A DNA stretch of 64,000 bases from Mucilaginibacter hurinus (GTDB lineage Bacteria; Bacteroidota; Bacteroidia; Sphingobacteriales; Sphingobacteriaceae): assembly GCF_003324525.1 (NCBI RefSeq), contig NZ_QGDC01000001.1, positions 558,001 to 622,000 of the forward strand, written 5' to 3'. A model generated the notes under the pieces. The model worked only from the letters and a program-made list of their open reading frames with translations. It was not told where the DNA came from and ran no database searches. The position numbers were made by a program, and so were the translations under genes. Shown in pieces: positions 18,828 through 26,268 of the stretch (the first letter of the stretch is position 1; every line of letters begins with the position of its first letter).

Positions 18828-20480
18828 ATGAAACATATGTATAATATCCGAAAATTCATTGTGCCTTTTATAGCAGGCGCGTTATTTATCAATTTAAACA
18901 CTTATGCGCAAATACCTCCTGATACGGTTGTTGCCGCAGCCGATGCACCAGCTAACTGGCATACGCTCGATTTAAAAACAGATGGTTTTTATGGCATTAG
19001 CCTTGCCCCGGCTTATAACCTGGTGAAAGGCAAAAAAAGCAAAACAGTTGTTGTAGCTACCATTGACAGCGGTATAGATACCGCGCATAAAGATCTGAAG
19101 TCTGTGCTTTGGGTAAACGCCAAAGAGATTGCCGGCAATGGCAAGGATGATGATAAGAACGGCTACGTAGATGATATAAACGGCTGGAACTTTTTAGGCG
19201 GCCCCGGGGGTAAAGCCAACTATACCGAAACTACCGAAGAAGTTAGAGAGTACAACCGGTTAAAAGGCAAATATGCTTCATTAACACAAGCTACCGCCAC
19301 CAATAAAAAGGAATACGCTTATTGGCTTAAGGTAAAAGCTATACGCGATAGTACTGTAAGTAAGGCGCAGGTTGAATCAGAGCAAATATCGCCCGTGCTA
19401 AACGCACTGATGGCGAGCAGCGGCTTCATAAAAAGGTCACTTAACCTGGCGGCAGATGCATCATTTACAAAAGATGACTTATCCAAAGTAAATGCGGATA
19501 ACGACACAGTTATGCGCAGCAAAATGGTATGGGAATCAGTATTTGCACAAGACGGCGGCAAAGATGCGGCTCATATTATTAAGGGCCTTAGCGAATACCT
19601 GGCTAAGTTAAATAACGACCTTAACCCCGACCTTACTTCACGGCAACGCATTATGGGCGACGATCCGGACGTTTGGGATACTAAGCCATACGGCAATAAT
19701 CTGTTGAAATTCCCCGATGCATCACATGGTACAGGAGTATCCGGTTTAATTGGTGCCGTACATGGCAATAACTACGGCATTAACGGCGTGGCCGACAACG
19801 TACGCATAATGGGCATAAAAGCGGTACCAAACGGCGATGAGTATGATAAGGATGTGGCAAAAGCTATACGGTACGCGGTTGATAACGGCGCCAAAATCAT
19901 TAATATGAGCTTTGGCAAAAAGCTGTCGCCGCATAAAAAATGGGTAGATGATGCGTACAAGTATGCGGCTGCTAAGGATGTATTGCTGGTACAGGCATCA
20001 GGCAACGACGGACAGAATGCTGATTCAACTTTCCACTATCCCAATGACACGTTTGAAGACGGATCATCAACAGATGCAGCTAACGTAATATCCGTGGGTG
20101 CATCGTCGGCCAAAAACGATGAACAACTTGCAGGCAACTTTAGTAACTATGGCAAAAAAAACGTGGATATATTTGCTCCCGGCGTTAGCGTAACCTCGAT
20201 TGATAAGGACGCCGAATTTAACGTAGCCGACGGCACCAGCTTCGCCTCGCCAATTGTGGCAGGTGTAGCCGCCCTTGTGTTGGAATATTATCCTGCGCTT
20301 AGTGCGCGCCAATTAAAACAGGTTATTCTTCAATCGGCAACACCGGTAAATACTTTGGTTATTAAACCAGGCAGTAAAGAGGATAAAGTAAACTTTGCTA
20401 CGCTGTCAAAAACCGGTGGAATTGTTAATGCGTACCGTGCATTGCAGATAGCGGCTACTTTAAAGGGGGAGCGGAAGTAG
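18828..20480 (+). CDS. S8-family subtilisin-like peptidase, exported
   Basis: A 550-residue serine protease with an N-terminal signal peptide ending near NTYAQ. The catalytic triad is visible: Asp80 in VATIDSGID, His300 in HGTGVSG and Ser471 in GTSFASPI. About 220 residues separate Asp and His, far more than in subtilisin; this insert is rich in Lys, Asp and helical stretches. A GTG at 18804 is in frame, but the ATG at 18828 gives the better signal peptide. The ALDH7 gene lies 36 bases upstream and may share the transcript. Confidence 0.9.
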   Translation: MKHMYNIRKFIVPFIAGALFINLNTYAQIPPDTVVAAADAPANWHTLDLKTDGFYGISLAPAYNLVKGKKSKTVVVATIDSGIDTAHKDLKSVLWVNAKEIAGNGKDDDKNGYVDDINGWNFLGGPGGKANYTETTEEVREYNRLKGKYASLTQATATNKKEYAYWLKVKAIRDSTVSKAQVESEQISPVLNALMASSGFIKRSLNLAADASFTKDDLSKVNADNDTVMRSKMVWESVFAQDGGKDAAHIIKGLSEYLAKLNNDLNPDLTSRQRIMGDDPDVWDTKPYGNNLLKFPDASHGTGVSGLIGAVHGNNYGINGVADNVRIMGIKAVPNGDEYDKDVAKAIRYAVDNGAKIINMSFGKKLSPHKKWVDDAYKYAAAKDVLLVQASGNDGQNADSTFHYPNDTFEDGSSTDAANVISVGASSAKNDEQLAGNFSNYGKKNVDIFAPGVSVTSIDKDAEFNVADGTSFASPIVAGVAALVLEYYPALSARQLKQVILQSATPVNTLVIKPGSKEDKVNFATLSKTGGIVNAYRALQIAATLKGERK

Positions 20481-20538
20481 GGATCAGAGATTAGAGAAGA
20501 GGATTAGGGTATAGTATTAAAGCGGGCTTGACCCGCTT
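20477..20538. repeat. Dispersed repeat and GC-rich hairpin after the subtilase gene
   Basis: GTAGGGATCAGAGATTAGAG directly at the gene end has a partner word at 28728-28760 after another rightward gene. It is followed by a perfect 7-bp hairpin, AAGCGGG with CCCGCTT (20520-20526 and 20532-20538), without a T-run. It resembles the small intergenic repeats scattered in sphingobacterial genomes. Confidence 0.5.
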
Positions 20539-20584
20539 AGCTGCTACAGAACTCCGTGTACCAAGCCGAATTAAACGATTATGG

Positions 20585-21730
20585 TTACCGCAGTTCCTCA
20601 ATTCTCGCCGATACGGTTTGCTCAAAATTCTTAAAGAAACCATCGTAATATTCAACTATTTCGCCCTGCTTGTTAATAATGTAAAAGTTAGGTGTGCCAT
20701 ACGTGTTATATGCTTTCGCCGCTTCTTTCCCATCAGCATAAATAGGGGTCGTTATATTATTCAGCTTCCTGAACTTAGAAATAGCATCGCGGGTATCTAA
20801 TGTGTTGATAGTAACTATCTCTACGTCGCTGGCTTTATATTTTTGATGCAGGTTTTTTAAAGCCTTAACCGCAAGCATACAGGCTGGGCAGTTAATAGAT
20901 GTAAAGTCAAGCAGCACAACCTTCCCCTTTAGCTTTTCCATCACAAGTAGCTCATTTTCAGTTGATTTAAGCTCCAAACGAGGGGCAACTGTGCCTTTTC
21001 TTAGGCCGGGTGTTAAAGTGGTTTTGCTTACTTCTTCGGTAAATCCGTCGGGTATACTAAAGACGTTGTCACGTGGCCATGCAGCGTTGAACTTATAGTT
21101 GGTAAAATACTGCTCGCTCTCCATCTTAAATAGTCCAAGTGACATACCACCTTTCAGCATTTCTCCCTGTAGTGCCTTTCTTAAATATATAATGTCGTTA
21201 TCGGCTTTACTAATAAATATGTGATACTTAAAGTAAGAGCTTTTCAAGGTGTCCTCCAGCATTAAATACACATGTGAACATCCGATATTCTTAATCCTAG
21301 TATCTGCTAACTGTGTTAGTTTATACTTATCATTTTTCAGGTATTCAGCCAGATTATCAATTATAGCCATAGGTGAACTATCATAGCTCCCACTGGTATA
21401 ATCTTTTTCAAATCTGTAATTACTTTGCTGAAAATCAATGCTTATCAGATTTTTATTTTGATAGATATACTTGTACTTGCCCGAATTTCTATTAGTAAAG
21501 ATATAATACATCGCGTACCGCCCATCCGCGGCAAGATTATAAAATCCCGCACTGTAGTGGGATGTGTCAATATTACCGTCAAAGGGATTAAGTGACATGC
21601 TTGTACTGTTATAGGATATACTTTTGCAGCCGGATATCTTATCGATTACCTTTTGTATAATTTGTGCCTGCGCAAAAGTATTGGTAATGCAAATAACGCA
21701 GATCAGCAGAGTAAGGTTAACGGTTTTCAT
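20585..21730 (-). CDS. Exported TlpA-like thioredoxin-domain protein
   Basis: A 381-residue protein with a signal peptide (cleavage after TFAQA), an N-terminal beta-rich domain of about 220 residues, and a C-terminal TlpA/AhpC-TSA-like thioredoxin fold. The redox motif CPAC sits near residue 283 in LLDFTSINCPACMLAVKAL, and the cis-Pro loop is in YGTPNFYIINKQGEIV. Such Bacteroidota proteins reduce or isomerise disulfides in the periplasm. Its ATG abuts the stop of the upstream DUF4153 gene with no intervening base, so the two are translationally coupled. Confidence 0.87.
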   Translation of the reverse strand: MKTVNLTLLICVICITNTFAQAQIIQKVIDKISGCKSISYNSTSMSLNPFDGNIDTSHYSAGFYNLAADGRYAMYYIFTNRNSGKYKYIYQNKNLISIDFQQSNYRFEKDYTSGSYDSSPMAIIDNLAEYLKNDKYKLTQLADTRIKNIGCSHVYLMLEDTLKSSYFKYHIFISKADNDIIYLRKALQGEMLKGGMSLGLFKMESEQYFTNYKFNAAWPRDNVFSIPDGFTEEVSKTTLTPGLRKGTVAPRLELKSTENELLVMEKLKGKVVLLDFTSINCPACMLAVKALKNLHQKYKASDVEIVTINTLDTRDAISKFRKLNNITTPIYADGKEAAKAYNTYGTPNFYIINKQGEIVEYYDGFFKNFEQTVSARIEELR

Positions 21731-23608
21731 TTATTTCTTCTTTATCAAATAATATCCATCTGTATTATAAAAGCTGTTTACATTATCATCCTGGATGTCA
21801 ATTGACATCTTGACTATTTTGATAGATATGATGTGATCAGCAGTTTCGCGGGTTACGGTAAGCATTTCTTCCGGTAAAGCATACTCGGTCTGATAGTCAG
21901 ATTTTTTGATATACTGTTTGATGGTATTTTCCTGGCTTATCAGGCGCATGGCAACGTCATTCAGGTTTACTTTTACTATATCGCCGTTTATTGATAATTT
22001 GCAGTGTCCGCTGTCAACGTTGTAGTTTACTACGGTTAACCGATCATTTTTAACGCGCATGGTATCGCCGGCAGTACTGTAATATTCGCCAAATTTAACT
22101 GCATAGTCATAGCCGGCTATAGGTATCAGTGAGTGGTTTGCCATGCCAAATGTGTAGGTTGTATTAGTAATGAATCTTTCTGTAGAAAATTTATTCACAC
22201 CCAAATATTTACTGAGCCATTGTACTTGGCGCATTTCAACTTCATTCCTGTACGAATACCTTTTTTCTTTTATATTTTTTGTCAGTGAATCACTAACCGC
22301 TTTTGCGTCCTCATCTATGTACCCCTGTAATGCCGCCATATTCTCTCCATCACATAGGTATTCTATTTTTTCGTAAGCTTCCTTACCGTCGCGGGCAGAT
22401 ATTTTAGTATCGCCTAAGGGCAGCAATTTGCCATCTTTATACCTTCCATACCGGGCAAAAATGTCAGTGAGTATTTTTCGCTGAGAATATATTGAAACGG
22501 AATAAGCGCTTTGAGGCCCGTAAACAGACAGCAAGCTAACCACACACAGCGAAATGGGTATAACCTTTATATTTTGCCTGCGCGACAACAAAAAATAGGC
22601 TGTGATAAAGAGAAGCCAACTCGCCAAAGCCAGCAAAAAATAACGCTCCTCTGTAATGCCATAAGGCAGTACGCGCGCCATTACTGCTAAAAACAGCAGT
22701 ACCAGCAGGGGTATCATTAAAATATAAAAGCTGCGCGCATAGGTTTTTATCCACTTGTTTTCTTCATGGTTACGTATGGGGTAAACCAGCAGAATAGATA
22801 ATATGCCAAATACCGCGTAACCTAATATCAGGTTGGAAACCATGCCTTTGGGTAAGCGCCATTCCATGGCTATCTTTACCTCGTACGACAGCAGGATGAG
22901 TACGTATACCGTAGCCAATGGTATCAATACATACTGGGTAAATAGTTTAAGGCCTTTAGGATATGATTCATCTTTATCTAATACCGCCGTATCGCGGGGC
23001 ACTCCGGCTAAAAAGAAAAGCGTATTAAATATGCCGGCTATCCACACAAATACCGTCATATAAATATCGCTGTCTAGTTTAAGGTTAAACAAAAAGTTAG
23101 TAGCGGCTACCGCTGCAATTAAGCCCAGGTATAGCACAATGCTATACAATGCGCCGCCTAAAAAGCGCAGAAAAAGGGTTTTATTGAATTGCCAGAACCC
23201 ATGTATATTTCCACCCGATGTAAAGGCCGCAAATGATACAAGCAAATGGAACCCGAGGCTGAACAACAGGAATCGCAGATAGTCAAATTGGCGCTCATCA
23301 GGATTGATAACCAGTAACAGCATTAACGCCAATAGCGCCACCAATCCGCGCAGCAGCCAACTTTTATTTGTTTTGCCAGATAACCGGCTTTCAGTGAACA
23401 GTGTAGTCGAAAGCGAAAGTAATAAACCGAGATTCGCCATCATCATTACCCGGAAACACCATGTTTCTTCGGGACGGTTATGCCAGTTATTATTGGTATT
23501 AATGTGGGCCGCTATAGTGCCGGCCAGGGCGAAAAGAACCTCAAAAGGAAAACGTTTAACGGTAGCGGCTGCACTTTCGGTCAGTATTTTAACGGATGGG
23601 AATTTCAT
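21731..23608 (-). CDS. DUF4153 polytopic membrane protein
   Basis: A 625-residue protein with about eleven to twelve hydrophobic segments in the first two thirds and a soluble C-terminal region of about 220 residues (SIYSQRKILTDIFARYGRYKDGKLLPLGDTKI onward). It matches the DUF4153 type, whose function is unknown. It is directly coupled to the downstream exported thioredoxin gene, which suggests, but does not prove, shared envelope work. About 225 bases separate it from pdhB, transcribed away from it. Confidence 0.82.
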   Translation of the reverse strand: MKFPSVKILTESAAATVKRFPFEVLFALAGTIAAHINTNNNWHNRPEETWCFRVMMMANLGLLLSLSTTLFTESRLSGKTNKSWLLRGLVALLALMLLLVINPDERQFDYLRFLLFSLGFHLLVSFAAFTSGGNIHGFWQFNKTLFLRFLGGALYSIVLYLGLIAAVAATNFLFNLKLDSDIYMTVFVWIAGIFNTLFFLAGVPRDTAVLDKDESYPKGLKLFTQYVLIPLATVYVLILLSYEVKIAMEWRLPKGMVSNLILGYAVFGILSILLVYPIRNHEENKWIKTYARSFYILMIPLLVLLFLAVMARVLPYGITEERYFLLALASWLLFITAYFLLSRRQNIKVIPISLCVVSLLSVYGPQSAYSVSIYSQRKILTDIFARYGRYKDGKLLPLGDTKISARDGKEAYEKIEYLCDGENMAALQGYIDEDAKAVSDSLTKNIKEKRYSYRNEVEMRQVQWLSKYLGVNKFSTERFITNTTYTFGMANHSLIPIAGYDYAVKFGEYYSTAGDTMRVKNDRLTVVNYNVDSGHCKLSINGDIVKVNLNDVAMRLISQENTIKQYIKKSDYQTEYALPEEMLTVTRETADHIISIKIVKMSIDIQDDNVNSFYNTDGYYLIKKK

Positions 23609-23771
23609 GTAAAAAAGTGTTTACAGGTACAAGGTAGCAAAACATTTACGCAAGGGCACATGGTTGCCTGCTTAATATAGGTCACCATATCGGTAAAAAA
23701 TGGGGAATATCAGCTTGCAGTAGCCGCTTATTACCCTGGCGCCAATAAAATAATATCGAAGCGGGCGACGG

Positions 23772-23802
23772 TTGAATTTCAAACAATATTCCATTATATT
23801 TG
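23772..23802 (+). promoter_or_regulatory. Promoter of pdhB (Bacteroidota type)
   Basis: TTG (23772-23774), 20 bases, then TATATTTG (23795-23802) fits the -33/-7 consensus of the Bacteroidota housekeeping sigma factor. The ATG follows 31 bases after the -7 element. Confidence 0.7.
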
Positions 23803-23833
23803 CAGCCGGAAAAATACATTTTAATCGTATAAA

Positions 23834-24817
23834 ATGAGAGAAATACAATTCAGAGAAGCACTTCGGGAAGCAATGCAGGAAGAAATGCGCAAAGATGAGA
23901 CTATATACCTGATGGGCGAAGAGGTTGCCGAGTACAACGGTGCCTACAAAGTGAGCCAGGGTATGCTGGATGAGTTCGGCGCTAAGCGTGTGATAGATAC
24001 GCCCATCTCTGAATTAGGCTTTGCCGGCATAGGCATAGGCTCGGCCATGAACGGTTTAAAACCGATCATCGAGTTCATGACATTCAACTTTTCGCTGGTG
24101 GCCATTGACCAGATTATTAATGGCGCGGCCAAAATCATGTCAATGAGCGGCGGGCAGTTTTCTGTGCCGATAGTATTTCGCGGCCCTACCGGGAACGCGG
24201 GTATGCTTAGCTCACAGCACAGCCAGTGCTTTGAAAATTGGTACGCCAATTGCCCCGGTTTAAAGGTGGTAGTACCATCAAATCCGTATGACGCTAAAGG
24301 TTTACTTAAATCATCAATAATTGATCCTGATCCGGTAATCTTTATGGAATCAGAGTTAATGTATGGAGATAAGGGCGAAGTACCTGAAGAAACATATTAC
24401 ATTGAGATAGGCAAAGCTAACGTTACCAAAGAAGGCAAGGATGTAACTCTTGTAGGTTTCGGCAAAATCATGAAGGTAGTTAACGCTGCCGCAGCCGAAC
24501 TGGAAAAAGAGGGCATTAGTGCCGAAGTAATTGACCTGCGCACAGTTCGCCCTATTGATTACGATACTGTTATTAACTCGGTTAAAAAAACCAACCGTTT
24601 AGTTTTAATTGAGGAGAGCTGGCCGTTAGGTTCGATAGCTACAGAGATAGCTTTCAAAGTACAGAAAGACGCCTTTGATTACCTTGACGCGCCGATTCTG
24701 CGCATCATGGGTGGCGATGTTCCGCTTCCGTACGCTCCAACACTTATACAAGAGTACCTGCCCAATGCCGATAGGGTAGTAAAAGCTGTTAAAGAAGTTA
24801 TGTACGTTAACAAATAA
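23834..24817 (+). CDS. pdhB: Pyruvate dehydrogenase E1 component, beta subunit
   Basis: Beta subunit of the thiamine-diphosphate E1 enzyme, which with E1 alpha, E2 and E3 converts pyruvate to acetyl-CoA. The 327-residue product has the family length and typical blocks MGEEVAEYNGAYKVSQGM, VIDTPISELGFAGIGIGSAM, HSQCFENWYANCPGLKVVVPSNPYDAKG and RLVLIEESWPLGSIATEIA. The alpha subunit is not in this window, so the complex is encoded at separate loci. A promoter precedes it and an intrinsic terminator follows, making a single-gene unit. Confidence 0.95.
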   Translation: MREIQFREALREAMQEEMRKDETIYLMGEEVAEYNGAYKVSQGMLDEFGAKRVIDTPISELGFAGIGIGSAMNGLKPIIEFMTFNFSLVAIDQIINGAAKIMSMSGGQFSVPIVFRGPTGNAGMLSSQHSQCFENWYANCPGLKVVVPSNPYDAKGLLKSSIIDPDPVIFMESELMYGDKGEVPEETYYIEIGKANVTKEGKDVTLVGFGKIMKVVNAAAAELEKEGISAEVIDLRTVRPIDYDTVINSVKKTNRLVLIEESWPLGSIATEIAFKVQKDAFDYLDAPILRIMGGDVPLPYAPTLIQEYLPNADRVVKAVKEVMYVNK

Positions 24818-24835
24818 TCAACTCATAAAATATTG

Positions 24836-24864
24836 AAAGCTCGCATTAACAGCGGGCTTTTTTT
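24836..24864 (+). terminator. Intrinsic terminator of pdhB
   Basis: AAAGCTCGC (24836-24844) pairs with GCGGGCTTT (24852-24860) with one mismatch and a 7-nt loop, followed by TTTT. It lies 19 bases after the pdhB stop. Confidence 0.8.
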
Positions 24865-24934
24865 GTACCTTGTCAGTTTTTATTTCGCCCTCATTTATCT
24901 ATTTTTATGGCGAACAGAAAGTAAAATTTTTAAT

Positions 24935-25408
24935 ATGCACCTACACCCACATAAATTGACAATTGCACTGGCCATGGTTGCCAGCATATTTTGCACCAGC
25001 GTCCTAGCACAAACAAAAAAAGATACAACAACCGCAACAGCCAAGGCGCCTGTTATAGCTGTAACTCCGCTTATTGAAAAATTTTTCAGGGATTATAAAG
25101 AAAGTTCAAACGCTGCCGTACAAAACATATTTACATCTAACCCGAACATGGATGCCAGCAAATTTACCGAACTGGTATCGCAAATGGATAAAGCGCGTGA
25201 ACTGGTTGGAAAGTACCAGGGAAAAGAACTCATCGTACAAAAAAAGGCTGGCAATAGCCTTGTAGTATATTCTTACCTGGTAAAGCACGACCTGCAGCCG
25301 CTACGATACACTTTTATGTTTTACAAACCCAAAAACGATTGGATGATATACCGATTGTATTTTGATGACAAAGTGGAAAGCGAGTTGCAGGACGCGACAA
25401 AGCTGTAA
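24935..25408 (+). CDS. Small exported protein of unknown function
   Basis: A 157-residue protein with a signal peptide ending near SVLAQ, then a Thr/Lys-rich spacer and an alpha/beta domain with conserved-looking aromatic residues near the end (LRYTFMFYKPKNDWMIYRLYFDD). I do not recognise the family. The start ATG at 24935 gives a clean signal peptide; earlier in-frame TTG codons overlap the pdhB terminator. It resembles small periplasmic proteins of the DUF3887/SnoaL-like kind in its closing strands, but this is only a shape impression. Confidence 0.7.
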   Translation: MHLHPHKLTIALAMVASIFCTSVLAQTKKDTTTATAKAPVIAVTPLIEKFFRDYKESSNAAVQNIFTSNPNMDASKFTELVSQMDKARELVGKYQGKELIVQKKAGNSLVVYSYLVKHDLQPLRYTFMFYKPKNDWMIYRLYFDDKVESELQDATKL

Positions 25409-25494
25409 TTGACTTAATAGATAGTACTTGCAAGCAGCTAAAAGTTCGCGACAAAATGATTACAGAGCCCGAAATGTCTTAGAATTTATTTTAC

Positions 25495-26148
25495 TTACTC
25501 CACCAAAATATTCTCTCCAAATTTTTGTGATACGGTAGTGTTATCATTACCGTTAATACTTATCACCAGCGAGTTATCGTAACTTATTTTTTCTTCAAGG
25601 GATATTTTTGTGCCGATACCTATGTTAAGTTTCAGTAAATATTGCAGAAACGCGCTGCTGGTATCGCGTACAGCCGCTACCTGGCAAGTGGTACCTGTCT
25701 GCATATCGGCCAGGCTAACCGAATAAGGCTTGGCCATTTTACCGTTAGCCTGTGGTATCGGGTCTCCATGCGGGTCGTATTCAGGAAAGCCAAGAAACTT
25801 TTCGAGCCTGTCGGCAAGTGTAGTATCGCTTATATGTTCAAGCTCTTCAGCAATATCGTGTATTTCGTCCCAGTGATAGCCCAGTTTTTCAAGCAAAAAA
25901 ACTTCCCACAGCCGGTGGCGGCGTACTATCAGTACCGCGTCTTTTCTGCCTTGAGTGGTTAAGCTTACCCCTGATTTTTTGTCGTACGCAATCAGTTGCT
26001 TGTCTGTAAGCTTGCGTATCATATCTACTACCGAAGCCGGGTTATTCCCTAACGAGTCGGCAATGGCAGTCGGCGTTATCTTCACGCCCTCCTCCTGCGA
26101 TAGTCGATAAATGGCCTTTAAGTAATTTTCTTCTGATAGCGTATGCAT
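25495..26148 (-). CDS. DtxR/MntR-family metal-dependent transcriptional regulator
   Basis: A 217-residue regulator with an N-terminal winged helix (SEENYLKAIYRLSQEEGVKITPTAIADSLGNNPASVVDMIRKL), a metal-binding dimerisation domain with RRHRLWEVFLLEKLGYHWDEIHDIAEELEHI, the loop FPEYDPHGDPIP, and a C-terminal FeoA/SH3-like domain. When bound to Mn or Fe such proteins repress uptake genes. The first ligand position that is Met in DtxR and Asp in MntR appears to be Asn here, so metal choice is not obvious. A large inverted repeat lies between it and the divergent TonB-dependent receptor gene. Confidence 0.92.
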   Translation of the reverse strand: MHTLSEENYLKAIYRLSQEEGVKITPTAIADSLGNNPASVVDMIRKLTDKQLIAYDKKSGVSLTTQGRKDAVLIVRRHRLWEVFLLEKLGYHWDEIHDIAEELEHISDTTLADRLEKFLGFPEYDPHGDPIPQANGKMAKPYSVSLADMQTGTTCQVAAVRDTSSAFLQYLLKLNIGIGTKISLEEKISYDNSLVISINGNDNTTVSQKFGENILVE

Positions 26149-26167
26149 CCTTAACTCTTCAACTGAA

Positions 26168-26175
26168 CAAACATA
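26168..26175 (-). promoter_or_regulatory. Bacteroidota -7 element of the metalloregulator gene
   Basis: Read on the minus strand, TATGTTTG matches TAnnTTTG about 20 bases upstream of the regulator ATG. The -33 region would fall in or beside the inverted repeat, so the regulator may control its own gene. Confidence 0.45.
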
Positions 26176-26187
26176 ATTAATACTTAC

Positions 26188-26223
26188 AACAAATAAAATT
26201 AGACAAACCTAATTTTATTTGTT
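26188..26223. promoter_or_regulatory. Metalloregulator operator: 15-bp perfect inverted repeat
   Basis: AACAAATAAAATTAG (26188-26202) and CTAATTTTATTTGTT (26209-26223) are exact reverse complements around the spacer ACAAAC. The core TTAG-N6-CTAA resembles DtxR/IdeR boxes (TTAGGTTAGCCTAA-like). It lies between the divergent DtxR-type regulator and TonB-dependent receptor genes, and its right arm overlaps a TTTG at 26218-26221. Confidence 0.8.
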
Positions 26224-26244
26224 ATGTTAATTAAATAATTTATT

Positions 26245-26252
26245 TACGTTTG
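26245..26252 (+). promoter_or_regulatory. Bacteroidota -7 element of the TonB-dependent receptor gene
   Basis: TACGTTTG fits TAnnTTTG 16 bases before the ATG at 26269. The nearest TTTG (26218-26221) is 23 bases upstream, slightly long, and lies inside the operator arm, so repressor binding would block it. Confidence 0.55.
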
Positions 26253-26268
26253 CACAAAATAACAAATA

